Origin: Takakia lepidozioides | Lineage: Eukaryota; Streptophyta; Takakiopsida; Takakiales; Takakiaceae | Length of the DNA stretch: 64,000 nucleotides | NCBI GenBank assembly: GCA_030704615.1 | Contig: CM060731.1 | Coordinates: 68,304,756-68,368,755, forward strand | Direction of reading: 5' to 3' | In this document: piece after piece, positions 34,181-45,107 of the stretch | Position numbering within the stretch: position 1 is the first letter of the stretch | Layout of the letters: each line of letters begins with the position of its first letter | Translations under genes and position numbers: made by a program | Notes under the pieces: generated by a model | What the model saw: only the letters and a program-made list of their open reading frames with translations | Database searches by the model: none | What the model was told of the DNA's origin: nothing

Positions 34181-34279
34181 GCATGTTGAAACGCAAGAGC
34201 AGTCACGGGCTGCGCCAGTGTTACCAACGGAGTATGGAGCACTTGTCGCTAGGCCAAGCAGCATATATGACCAAGGCGG

Positions 34280-34515
34280 GCAGAACAAGCGTGACACAGC
34301 CTATCACAGCCTATCAAGGCAAAACACAGCCTATCACAACCCATCACAATGTGACACAGCCTATCACAGCCCAGCACGGCGCAACACAGCCTATCACAAC
34401 CTACACCCGCAAGCCTGTCACAAAACACCTATCACAACACACTTACCACAGTGCATCACAGCCTATCACAGCATACCACAGTATGACACAGCCTGTCACA
34501 GCTCAACACAGCCTA
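34280..34515 (+). repeat. CACAGCCTATCA repeat tract
   Basis: About 15 copies of CACAGCC(T/C)ATCACA-type units just after integrase. The same word families fill the LTRs of element B (26789-26990; 38938-39135) and a patch at 45745-45790 in element C. Confidence 0.9.
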
Positions 34516-36457
34516 CTAGGGTTACACGATCCATAGAAACAGTGACAGGTGGGCGCACAATAACTTCAGGAAAATGGCTGACGGAAGAAAGACGAAACCA
34601 GTTTAAAAATAGACACGTGGAAGTCAGGGTGCGACACACAGCTGAGAAGGAAGTGCCAAGAACAGGTGTCATCAAGAAAAGAGACAAAGATGGCCTTCAG
34701 TACCTACTTAGCGCGTGTCAATTCGGATGAATGGCGGGCCCATTAATGAATACGGAAAAAGGGGAACGGAACAAACAACAAGTACAGAAAGCGAAATTCT
34801 TGTCACATGTGTGATCCTAGTGGACAATCCAGCAGGGAAAGCCCACTAAAGAAAATTAAATTTAAAATCCAGTCACAACGGTTACAGCCAATCGAAAACA
34901 AAAAAAAAGATCAAGAAATTAGAGGGAATTTAAGCGCAAGAGTCGGCGTCGTTCTAAGTAAACGGCGTCGTCTCGACGGGACAGACCATCAACGCTATAG
35001 CTTGAAACTATGGAGGAACTAACAGACTATACGCTCGCAATATTACTACGCAGTGCATAGACACGAAAGAACAGAGCGGAGCTTTTCTCTTGATCGATGC
35101 TTGCAAGCTCCACAGGCTTACAAGAAATTATCCATAGCTTTTTGTGGCAACCATACGTTTATGCTTTGTGCACTACAGGCATTTCTTCAATTGTTACAGC
35201 CAAAACAGTTCTGTGGTCTAGAAGAAGAGAGTGAGAGGAATGGAGGAAATCGGGGTGAAGAGCACCACAATTCTGCAAAAACAAACAATTGCTACCCACA
35301 CGCGATGTAGATACTGAAGGAGCTGAGATTGCAAGGATTGCAAAGCAAAGATTGGACATTGCACCATAAACAGTACATGTTACAATTTTTACAGAACTTT
35401 GAGCCAAGGACAGGAGCAACAACGGTGAAGGGAGTTGAATTAGTAATTACTCCCCTATACCTACAGCAATTGTTTCGATTGCCAGCAGGGCAGGTGCATG
35501 TGGAGGAGCACAGGGCAAGACTGCAAATAGGGACTTATTCCAAGAAGGGAGTTTCTTTAAAACTCAGGGTTATGCTTGTACCAAGGCCGTGTACCCAGGG
35601 CTTAAGGAGGTAGGCCAGGTATTGAACGTTCTGTTTGCCATGAAACAGAACCAACAGTATTTGAGCAGATCCTTCAAGAGGAAATACTCAAAGCCCTGAG
35701 GGAGAAGAGGTAGAATGGGCGGACATATGTACAACGCACTGGTAGAGGAGATGAAAAGATTACAGGTACTGCCGCAAAGTCTCCTATCATAGTGTCTGGC
35801 CCAATCATGCTCAAATAATTCTTGATTCTGGCATACTTGATGCGCAAGAAAGAAAGGAGATGGGAGTGTTTGAGCCAGAAACCACTGCAATGGAAGAGCA
35901 AGGCTCTTCACACAGTGAGGGTGGACTAGCAGGGCAGCCCGAGATAAGAGGCAGACCAGACGGGGAAAGACTGTAGTGGCGGATCCACTGGCTTCACGGA
36001 TTCCGCATGATAATTTTCCCAAGCTCATGTGTAGGAAGGGGCACAGCAGCACAGAGAACTGCTATTACTGGAAGCAGGACCTTTAGAGAGGGGAAGAGGA
36101 AGTTACTTCAGTATCACAGCCATCACAGCCAGATGAGCGGCTTGTCACAAGGTACAAGTTGTCCATGCAGCTCAACCAGAAATAATTGATTTGGAAAAAG
36201 AAGGGTTAGATATTCCAACTACAGAACAGATAGTGGCAGAAATTGAGAAGGGGGACCTTCTCTATGAATATTCTGGTCAGGTCAAGGAGACAGAGATTCC
36301 AGAGGTGCAACAGTTGCCCAGGAAAATCCTGAGGTGCATATAATACACACACATGTGTCGGAGTGTACCACAGGTAGAATATCAGACACTGCAAGCAGCA
36401 CCGTGAGGATGAAATGGTTCAGGAAGAAAATCCGGTGGACAATGGCCTGAGTGGTTC
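34516..36457 (+). other. Element B post-integrase region, fragmented ORFs
   Basis: Short frames such as 34179-34730 and 35329-35613 ('NFEPRTGATTVKGVELVITP', 'LYLQQLFRLPAGQVHVEEHR') without a recognised domain. Probably the degraded 5' half of the extra ORF. Confidence 0.4.
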
Positions 36458-38290
36458 GTGAGACATCACACGGTTGAGGATCAGGAGGAGAACAGCAGCA
36501 AACCTCACCATGATGACCCTCAACAGGCAATGCTGATGAGTTCCATAGGCAGGACACTTAATTTGTTGGGGACTTATGTCAAATCCCATGTTCCAACTAC
36601 CCAATTAACAGCCTTGAGAGAGGAACTCAATAAGGAGTTTGAGGCTCGACTAGCCACTGAGTGTGCAAACAAGGTCGATGAGGAGGTCACTCTCAAGATG
36701 CAGCAAGACTTGGAGAATACAGAAGCGGCTTTGCAATTGGCCAAGGAACAATTTTGAGGCAGGCCTCGCGCAAGACCAGTTGCACGAAGCACATAAGCAA
36801 CAGCTATACCAAATGCAGGTGCAGCATGAAGCAAGTTGCAAGAAGTGAATGCAAAACATACGGAGTTGCAGACAGTGCATGACAGGATGGCCATACAATG
36901 TGCTACACTCACAACTATGCTTGACCAAACTACAAAAGAAATAAACAGTCAAGCAGAAAAAAATATGAAGGCAGAAGCAGAGAATGTTGAGCAAATGAAA
37001 CTCATTGTCGACATGAAGAATACAATCTGTCGCCATGAGGATACTTTCAAGCAATACAGGCAGATTGAAGCTGATCAAGAGAAGCACATCGTGGAGTTGC
37101 AACAAACGATCATGGCCAATAGAAATGAAATCTCGGTCAATAACAAGGCTTGGAAGGAAGCCAATAATCTACTTGCTGCCTATGCGAATTTGGTTGAACC
37201 TCATGCGAAGCGCATGGAGGCTTTAATACAGCAATTGGATGTGTACAAACTAAGAGAGGAACACACTCTCAGAGGAATCACAAGCAACTTGGTGGATAAC
37301 CACCTTATGCAGGTCTAGTTAGCACAAGGGCCAGTGGAGGGCAAAGCACCACGAAAGCTCACCCAAAGCGAGATGAATGAGCTCAGATTGCAAGTGCAGA
37401 ACATTGCCACAACTACTATAGACAATGTCTATAGTAGAATAGCGGAGTTACAGGAGGATGTAGATGGACTGCAGACTCAAGTGGAGGACCTCACTTCAAA
37501 TATCGACAAAAGAGTCTATATCCCTCAGGAACAGCTAAGGGCTTCTTATTTGCAAGCCAGAACTTTGGTTTTTCAGTCTTCACAGGAGGTGCAGGAGATG
37601 CCAATGATGCAAGAGCCAGTACCACCAACACCACAACAAGTCACTGTACGAGTAGCTGAACCTGTTGTTACTACAACCACACCACAGCCACCACAACCGG
37701 AGGTATGGGGTAATGCTGCTTTTAACCCACCTAAAACTCCAGCTGCAAGAGAGTACAATAGGGCTATGATTATGCCCTTCAACCAAATTCCCATCATGTT
37801 GGATTTGGCTTGGAAAGAATTTAGTCCTCCACAGTCATTCGCACATTACTACCAAATCATGCGTATTTGGCTGCCAGTGGCAACTAGGACTAAAGTTCTT
37901 CCGAACAATCGACATATTGAGGATCATCACTTTGCACAATACTGGCATGAAGCAAGTACAATGTTGAAGGAATTAATTGCCTTCCAAGTTGTACATGGAT
38001 TCATTTATACCAAGACCAAGGAGGTAGCAAGTGTTGTCATGGGATGCGGGTTATACTACGTTGCTTGTTTTCTGGTACGTTATCACATTGAGCAGCACAA
38101 GATGCAATCGCGCTTTCTGAGTTATTCCAATGGGGAAAATTGGGTCTTACCTTCAGTGCCACCTCATATGTACCTATATGAGGCAAAAGTTATGATGCAA
38201 AAGGATTCTCAAATTCGTTCATGGTTTCAAGCGGCCTGGAACAATTTGTCAACACAGAAATTCGGCATTGATGATATTTTCTATAAATGA
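36458..38290 (+). CDS. Element B extra ORF, long coiled coil, unknown
   Basis: 36458-36757, 36836-37318 and 37334-38290 form one discontinuous coding region of about 600 residues. The first two are heptad-rich ('EFEARLATECANKVDEEVTL', 'KNMKAEAENVEQMKLIVDMK'). The third continues the coil ('YSRIAELQEDVDGLQTQVED'), has a Pro/Thr/Val linker and a globular C-terminus ('YNRAMIMPFNQIPIMLDLAW', 'SFAHYYQIMRIWLPVATRTK', 'GIDDIFYK'). No clear signal peptide or membrane segment, so it is not an obvious envelope-type protein. It lies between integrase and the 3' LTR, where Athila/Tat elements carry an extra ORF. Better preserved than pol. Function unknown. Confidence 0.55.
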
Positions 38291-38800
38291 CATGTGGCAT
38301 GGAAATACTTGCACGGTGCACAAGTAATTGGTACCCCACTCACCTCACCTGGACAGACAAGGAGCTCAGTGTCTTCACCCAATTTTGCTGTTCAGCGTTT
38401 ACAGCAAGTTTAAAATATAAACTTCCAGACATGGTAGGACAACATTGTATGCCCCAGAGGATTCCACAAAAGTTCGACAATTAAAACACTTGAGAGCGAT
38501 GAGGATTCTGATACAACTAACTGTTTCTTCAACGGATTCTTTTGACATGGGAGAAGACTATGCAATTCAGATGGCAGAGAAGAAGCGACGGGGGTCTCCT
38601 ATGCCTGAAAGGTTACCTCGATATCAGCCTCCAGAGGGCCTCACTTATCCGGGTAGTGTTCAAACATCTCCGTCAACCAGTGACAGACCTCGGGCTCGTA
38701 CACACAGTCCGCCACAAAACTCTCAACAACGTCAGAAAGGTGCTCACTCACAAGGGTTTGCTAATCGCAATCAGTAAACCGTGAGGACACGGCTTTTTGA
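38291..38800 (+). CDS. Element B small 3' ORF
   Basis: 38445-38777 encodes a basic, Pro/Ser-rich tail ('AEKKRRGSPMPERLPRYQPP', 'DRPRARTHSPPQNSQQRQKG'). It may be the C-terminus of the preceding ORF after a frame change. No family recognised. Confidence 0.35.
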
Positions 38801-38815
38801 GAGAGGAAGGGGTAA
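38800..38815 (+). promoter_or_regulatory. Element B polypurine tract
   Basis: GAGAGAGGAAGGGGTAA immediately precedes the 3' LTR, the usual plus-strand primer position. Confidence 0.75.
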
Positions 38816-39806
38816 TGTTAGAGGATTGTCTGGGACTTAGACACTTATACGGGATCTGTAGGGTACCCTTAATTTTTGCACAGATTGAGACCAACAGGAG
38901 CCTTAGAGGTGACAACAGCACACTTGAGAGGGGAGTTACACAGCCCGTCACAGCCGACACAGCCACACAGCCAGTAACACAGCCCCACACAGCCAACACA
39001 CAGCCATCACAGCCAACACAGCCACACAGCCCGAAGCCCGACACCAGCCACACAACCAGTCCCAGCCAGTCACAGCCCAACACAGTCGCGCAGCCAGTCA
39101 CAGCCCGTCACAGTTTCACACAGCTAGTCACAGCTTGACATAGCTGTCACAACCATAGGGAACGGATAGCAGGACAAGGAACGACTGAGGGGAACAACAT
39201 CTACGAATGGAACATGTAGTTCAAGGGGGACGGTTAGTGAGGAAAACGGTTAGAACAACGGGTAGGAAAATAAAGCGAGGAGCAAGGACAGGAAGGGGGG
39301 ATTTTTCGGGAGAGGACGGGGCGAGGGAACTTGGGGGTGATGCATGAGAGGGGATCGGGCGGAGAGCAAGAACGGAAGCAAAGATGGAGAGCACGGTGAA
39401 GGAGGAGAGATGATTAGTAGATGCTTGTGATATGCAAAGCTGTAGTGATATTGTAGAGCAGATTAGAGACACAATGGCTTCGGCCTGATACCTGATAAAT
39501 CATAATCTGATACTTATACGATACAATCACACCGTGTAGAGAGATCTGAGTGAAGCTGTGGAATGAATGGATGAGTTGATGGAATCCGATAGATTGATGA
39601 AGCAAACTGATACTTAATTATCAATAGCCAGGTAGCTAACATGAATGCGGAAAGGAAAACAAATAGGAAACACCCCCATGATACACTAGCTGTAGGACAT
39701 GACTGATTGTTCTGAGCGGGCTGAGTACTTAGAGATTTCCAACTCTTCTATCTTGGAGTTTCCGCCTCGGATAGCGAAGGGATGGGTGAGTAAAAGCCGC
39801 GCGACA
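38816..39806 (+). repeat. Element B 3' LTR
   Basis: TGTTAGAGGATTGTCTGGG to GCGCGACA, a copy of 26666-27645. It is followed by the target duplication CCTGG (39807-39811). Confidence 0.93.
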
Positions 39807-39811
39807 CCTGG

Positions 39812-40799
39812 ACAAGGAGCTGAGGAGAAGGGTGCATCTCTCCTACAAGTAGCCCAACCCACCTTAACAAATGCGTTTTTGCTGGCAGAGCGGATAGAAC
39901 AGCGGGTGATCATGGTGGGATTTGGCAAGGAGACACAACGAAGTGGAGTTCCTAGCCAACAACAACCAACTCCCCAACGTGCTCAAGGCAACAAGGGGGC
40001 TCAGATGAAGCCTAGGGAAGGCCATAGAGGATCTCAGATTCAGAGGTCTCTCCCTTCATTCTCAGGCCAGCAACAGACGAGTGTGTCATGTTGGGATAGT
40101 GGAGGACCCCATGTCAAGAAGGATTGCCCGGAGAGAGGCAAAGGGCCGGCACAGGCACAGTCTACACAATTACAGTGTGGGCATTGTGGAAAATATGGGC
40201 ATGAGGAGGCCCATTGTTATGGCTTGCATCTTGAGCTACGGCCAGGCCAGTTCCAAGGAAACAATGGTGGCCAAGGACGAGGCAATGTAGTCCAGAGAGG
40301 TAGAGGAGGCAGAGATCGGGGTGGAGTTCATAACCAAAACGAAGGAGCACAGGGTCAGGGTCAAGGTCATGACCAAGGCATGGTGGATAGACTTGCCCAG
40401 CTAGAGCAACGTCTTGCTGCCATGGCCACTACTCATGTTGCACCAGCTCCAAGGCTTGAGGTTCAAGCCCGGCCACCTGCACAACCTCCTATGCCTAGGG
40501 AAGATCAAATTGGTATGGGCTTCATGTGTGGAGCCGCACTTGCAGGGCCATTGCATGTATTGGACTCTGCTGCTGCTGTCACTCGAGCAGCAACGCGTGC
40601 TCCTAAGCCAAGAGGAGCGGATGTGGATTTTGATCCACAAAGGGGGGAAACAAGTCATCAGACAAGGCTTCCACAGTCCTTTACATTGGCTGAGACAGTG
40701 CCACCTACGCCATCAATGACACCCATTCGCCCAAGTGTGTCAGAGGTAGAGCCACGAGTGACATTGGGAGAGTTGGTATGGCTCAGGAAATGCCAGTAG
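39812..40799 (+). CDS. Element A Gag, C-terminal part with zinc knuckle
   Basis: Continues from 26665 ('DKELRRRVHLS'), then after one frame change reads 'LTNAFLLAERIEQRVIMVGF', a Gln/Pro-rich stretch and two knuckle-like motifs: 'CWDSGGPHVKKDC' (second Cys replaced by Ser) and an intact 'CGHCGKYGHEEAHC'. A Gly/Arg/Gln-rich and a Pro-rich region follow. It ends at TAG (40797) overlapping the pol frame by 22 bases in the -1 frame, which could reflect programmed frameshifting or decay. Confidence 0.82.
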
Positions 40800-41898
40800 G
40801 TGGTATTGCAAAGCAAGGTGCAGCCAGTACATTGTTGGGGGCGACTATGGCAATTTGCCAAACTCCATTGTTTTCTGCCACGACAATTACAATGCCGGGG
40901 ATGCGGCCAGCTGCAGTGTTTAGACTGGCAGTTGCACTCTGTGAGAGTGGTGATGCATCGGTACTATCTGTGGGGATAGCGGATCAGGTACAGTGCATAG
41001 ATGCCTTGGATTCAAGGGTGACGACAGCCACAGCTGCGCCATGGCAAGCGGCAGCTGCAAGGTTGCAGGAGTTGCCAGCTAGATTAGCCATTGAGCGTAG
41101 TATGGTAACTCCTGGGGTAGTCCTGGTGGACAATCAGGATGATGTGTTTCAGTTGGGTGGCCCAGCCGGGAGGAGGTATAGGCCACTGCGGGTCTTGTTG
41201 GACTCGGGAGCACAACCATTGATGTTGGGGAGAGTAGCAATTGCAAGCTTGAGCCTTACAGAGGCGGATTTGGAGCCTTGTCCTTTCCAAATTCAAACAT
41301 CTTTGGGCGGTTCAGAGAAGGCACGATGGATTACATGCCATGAGCTCTTCATTCGATTGCAGCCAGATCATCTTACAGATGGCTCTGTCATGAGAGCTAA
41401 AGCCATTGTTACGGACGGGATGTCTTATGATGTGCTTGTTGGTGGGGCTGTGTTATACCCGATGGGCCTTACTTTGGACTTTTGGGAGGAAACGGCATCC
41501 TACAGGCCGGAATGGCAGTCAGGGGATGGTCGACGTGCACTGCTCCCAGTGCGGTTTATTGGGAATGTAGCGGTGGATCATAGGAACATGATGCCCACAT
41601 TGGCTGCATTCTCAGGGGTGGTGGCTTGGGGTGGTGAGCTCTTGGAGGGCAATAGTCATGCAGATGATAGGCCACCACCTGATGAGAACAAACAATTGGC
41701 ATACAAGGCTGATTTGCTTCCTCATGTGTCTATTCATATCCCATTGTGGGGTACAGTTGGGAATTTGCATCGAGTAGCGTGTGTGCACCAAGCATGGCAG
41801 GAGGCCTATCCATTGGTGAGTGAGGGGAGTTCAGTGATATCACCCGGACCTCCTCAGTTAGCTCCTTTGGACATAATGCCCATTACCTGGCAACCACT
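40778..41898 (+). CDS. Element A aspartic protease region
   Basis: First part of a 413-aa ORF. 'RPLRVLLDSGAQPLMLGRVA' (about 41190) has the LDSGA active site of retropepsins; 'ITCHELFIRLQPD' and 'DVLVGGAVLYPMGLTLDFWE' (41430) match the second half of such folds. About 130 residues before it and 130 after it ('DHRNMMPTLAAFSGVVAWGG') have no domain I know. The frame runs straight into the methyltransferase, showing a Pro-DNMT fusion inside Pol. Confidence 0.78.
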
Positions 41899-42900
41899 TG
41901 ACTCAGGGATTTGTTTGCTAGACATGTTTGGATGCATGAGCACTGGGCTTGCAAGAGTGTTGCAAGCAGGGATTGAAGTACGCAAGTACTTGTATGTGGA
42001 GAAGGATGAGATAGCTTGACATATTTCTATGCACCACATCGCCTTGCTCACACACCCGTATCCTGAGTTTTTGTCTCTCTCAGCAATTCAATGGTATCAA
42101 AAGGCCTTGCTAGCAGACATTAATTTGCTGGGGGCGGATGATTTGGACCGGCATGGTGCCATTGACTTGGTGATAGCTGGATGGCCTTGCCAATGACACT
42201 CTCCCGCAGGTCATGGGAATGGCTTGCATGATGCACGATTGCATTTGTTTTGGGAGATGTTGAGAGTGTTGCGTGACTTGCAGATGAGGCAAGTGCAACC
42301 TCTAGCCTATATCTTGGAGAATGTTCCTCTTATAGGGGACTTTCGGACCAGGGTTATAGCCAGTGTGCATCAGGTGCAGTCTTGGATTGGATCGGTGGTG
42401 CTATTGGATGCAGCAGTGGTGGGATCACAAGCGCATCGACCTCGATTATGGTGGACCAATCTTGCACCACCTGAGCTGCTCAAGAGAGCATACGATTCCA
42501 TGCAACGGCCACCCAATCTCAAAGTTGAGGGCATTTTGGACCAAGGGAGGCAACCACAGAGGGTGCGACATGATGACCGTCCACCTTTAGCAGTGGTAAA
42601 TCGAGTGGGGCAGCCACGTGCAGCCTTGCCTACTCTCATGAGCTTTCCCTCGTCTCATGCTTTTTGAGACAATGGTCCTAGGTTGATTTGGGACAGTGTG
42701 CTACAGCAATTGGCGGAGCCCAATGCGGATGAGCAAGAGCTGGGCAATGGGATTTGCCACGGGCACTACAGCTGTGTCAGCTCTGTCAGAGGCATCACGA
42801 CGCCAGGTGTTGGGTCAGGAAATGGATCTCAATTGCTTGACATGGGTCATTGGCTTGTGCATGGTTGAGCAACGGAGATTGCAAACATTGGTGGCTACTT
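41899..42900 (+). pseudogene. Element A C5-cytosine DNA methyltransferase domain (DRM/DNMT3-like)
   Basis: In one frame: motif I 'LLDMFGCMSTGLARVLQAG', motif IV 'AIDLVIAGWPCQ' with the catalytic Cys, then 'HSPAGHGNGLHDARLHLFWE', motif VI 'AYILENVPLI', motif VIII 'QAHRPRLWWTN', and, after a frame change at about 42745, 'MGFATGTTAVSALSEASRRQ' with 'LGQEMDLNCLTWVIGL' (motifs IX-X). The order I-IV-VI-VIII-IX-X with PCQ and ENV is that of C5-MTases, and HSPAGxGxGLxDxR is DRM/DNMT3-like. TGA codons at 42017 and 42194, a third at 42665, and the frameshift inactivate this copy. Known chemistry: methylation of cytosine C5 from S-adenosylmethionine. Its site between PR and RT means it was made as part of Pol. 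Confidence 0.92.
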
Positions 42901-44091
42901 CTGCACTTCCATTGGATATTGCACCATCTCTGCCAACCGGGACGGTGGAGGCAGTGAGTGGGGGCGAGCACAAGATCATTGGGTGCAAACACCCATGGCA
43001 GATATGGGATGAGATGCGCAAAGAAAGAGTCATTGGATCTCTCAAGCAGCAGTATGAGGAGTGAGGAGAGCCATACACTGAGGATCAGTTGGAGGCCAAG
43101 GTGGCCAATGTTTTTGAAGAGGTTGAGAGTGTTTCTTCCCCAGAGGATGTTCTCAAGGTGACTATGGCGGAGCAAGTGGAGGCTACGCCACGGTCAGGGT
43201 GGGCGGATAAAGCCCAAGAGGTTGCTATCTAGAAACCAAAGGATGCGTCTCCTACTTCCAAGCCTGGTGTACCCAAGGTTGTAGTCACTGAGGACAACTG
43301 GGAACCAGATGTTGGACCTACAGTCATTGGAGGAGAGAGACGGAGGATCCAGCGATTTCTAAGGGCTTATAGAAATTGCTTTGCCTTCGGTTTGAAGGAT
43401 TTGGGGAGTTTGAAGGGCCAGGAGATTCGTATTGATTTGGCAAGTGACACGCCAATTTTTCGAAGGCCCTATAGGTATAGTGATATAGAGAGGTCTTTGA
43501 TCCAGTCACAGGCTATGGAGTTGTTCGAAGCTAGATTGGTAGAGTTGTTAGTCGGGGAGTATGTCTTGGCAACGGTGATGCCAGCTAAGAAGGATATCTA
43601 TGGCAATTGGACAGAAAGGAGGATGTGTGGGGACTACCGTCCTATGAACCGTCAGACTAAGCCCGATAGATATGCCATGCCAACATCAGAGGAGATATTT
43701 GATGCCATTGGGCATGCAAAGGTGTGACAAGCAAAAGACGGCATTCTGGGGGATTGACCAACATGGGAAGGATTGCTTGTACCAATGGCGGTTCGTACCG
43801 TTTGGGTTGAAGAATGCTCCTACAGAGTTTCAGAGGGTCATGGATAGGATTCTTGTGGGGCTAGAATTCGCCCGGTGCTACATTGATGACATCATCATCT
43901 TAAGTGCTACAATTGAGGAGCACGAGAGACACCTTCAGATGGTGTTTGAGCGCTTGAGAGCGCATGGGTTGAAATTGCACCCTGGGGAGTGCAAGTTCTT
44001 CCACAACCAGATTGAGTATCTGGGCCACATGATATACCTTCGAGGATTGGGTATTCAAAAGACGAAGGTGGAGGCCATTGCATGCATTCCA
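42900..44091 (+). pseudogene. Element A reverse transcriptase, N-terminal part
   Basis: A spacer with one stop leads to 'RRRIQRFLRAYRNCFAFGLK' and RT motifs: 'IDLASDTPIFRRPYRYSDIE', 'MPAKKDIYGNWTERRMCGDY', 'MPTSEEIFDAIGHAKV', then a deletion that removes the expected Asp-containing motif A, then 'KTAFWGIDQHGKDCLYQWRF', 'PFGLKNAPTEFQRVMDRIL', 'YIDDIIILSAT' (43879; catalytic YxDD) and 'PGECKFFHNQIEYLGHMI'. Cut at 44091 within 'VEAIACIP' by element C; continues at 54088 with 'RPIDVSRVRAFMGLTNYY'. Confidence 0.9.
44078..44091 (+). repeat. Element C flanking direct repeat, left copy
   Basis: TTGCATGCATTCCA, identical to 54074-54087. It encodes part of 'IACIP' of the RT and is present once in the uninterrupted gene, so it is the target duplication. 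MULE duplications are usually 8-11 bp, so 14 bp is long. Confidence 0.9.
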
Positions 44092-44279
44092 GGGATGCCT
44101 CGGCGTGAGCCTGGTCACGTGAGCGCAACTGCGCTCACGCCACGTCACCTTGCGCCAATGCCACGTCACGGGGCTCACTCCACGTCATCACACGTGAAGG
44201 CCGCGTCACCACGCGCCCAGAAAGAAGTGGAGTGTATTCCCGCGGATTGGCAACCCTTTACCGCGGAAACAAGCTGGAC

Positions 44280-44640
44280 GATATAATAAAGGCATTGAAT
44301 AAAGGATGGATGAATGTACTGTTGGATGATAAATAGATGGATGAGTGTGAAAAATGAATGTAGATGGATGAATGAGGGATGGATAAGAGTAAAATGGATG
44401 AATGTATAATGGATGTTGAGCAATGACAAAAATTCATGAAAGGAAGATGCATGACCAAAACTTTTGACGAATGCACAACGTATATGAAATGAGTGTGGAA
44501 GGTTTGTGGGGGGATTAAAGAGTACAGAGGATGAATGTACAATGGATGTTGAACAAAGGAAAAAATTCATGAATGGAGCACGCATGAATACACTGTAGAT
44601 GAATGCACAATGGATATGAGAAGAGTCAGGGAGGTTTGTG
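44280..44640. repeat. GGATGAATG-type degenerate repeat
   Basis: TGGATGAATGTA, GGATGGATGAATG and AATGGATGTTGA variants recur through about 350 bp inside the left end of element C. AATGGATGTTGA-CAA at 44408 and 44539 marks a duplicated unit of about 131 bp. No gene. Confidence 0.75.
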
Positions 44641-45107
44641 AGATGGATTCATACATATTGTAATTTAAAAATGAAAGTTGATTCTGTGATTATTATTTGT
44701 TCTAAAGGAACAACTACGGTGGAGGAAGGGGATTCAACGTTTTCTAGATAGTATGAAAATGAATATTAAAAGAATATAGTTCAGTCTGACTCAGAGTCAG
44801 TACAATGTATCCCCACTTCCTCAGCATCTAAGTCTAAGTATTTTAGAACACCGGATCCACGCTGGATACACCTACGGCTGGGCAGTAAAGTCAGGGGATA
44901 GGGACTCGGCCGCGTGAAGTGTCGTTGCTTCGGCATAAACAGGAAGCAGAAAATTGGAAAGGGGCTGTTGAAAACAGACTCGCCAGAAATGACTGTATCT
45001 CCTGAAGATCCACCGCTGCCTTTCCTGAAAGACAGCCTGAAAAAGTTATTACTGTAACTTTGATGTTATTGAGAAATTGAGTATGGCTCCCAAAGAGGGT
45101 TTAGCAC
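44640..45107. other. Element C left non-coding part
   Basis: No ORF of note. It would be the 3' flank of the minus-strand methylase gene. Confidence 0.4.

Larger units (their letters stand above)
26666..39806 (+). mobile_element. Element B: 13.1-kb Ty3/gypsy retrotransposon
   Basis: Bounded by LTRs (26666-27645 and 38816-39806), TG...CA ends and the 5-bp target duplication CCTGG (26661-26665 and 39807-39811). Internal order is gag with three zinc knuckles, protease, RT, RNase H, integrase, then about 3 kb holding a coiled-coil ORF before the polypurine tract. Size, RT type ('SPIVIVPKKNGKLRVCVNYK') and an extra 3' ORF recall the Athila/Tat branch. Pol is full of stops and frameshifts. Confidence 0.92.

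Noticed and set aside
36458-38290. Envelope protein of an endogenous retrovirus-like element
   Set aside because: No signal peptide, transmembrane segment or Cys pattern; coiled-coil composition instead.
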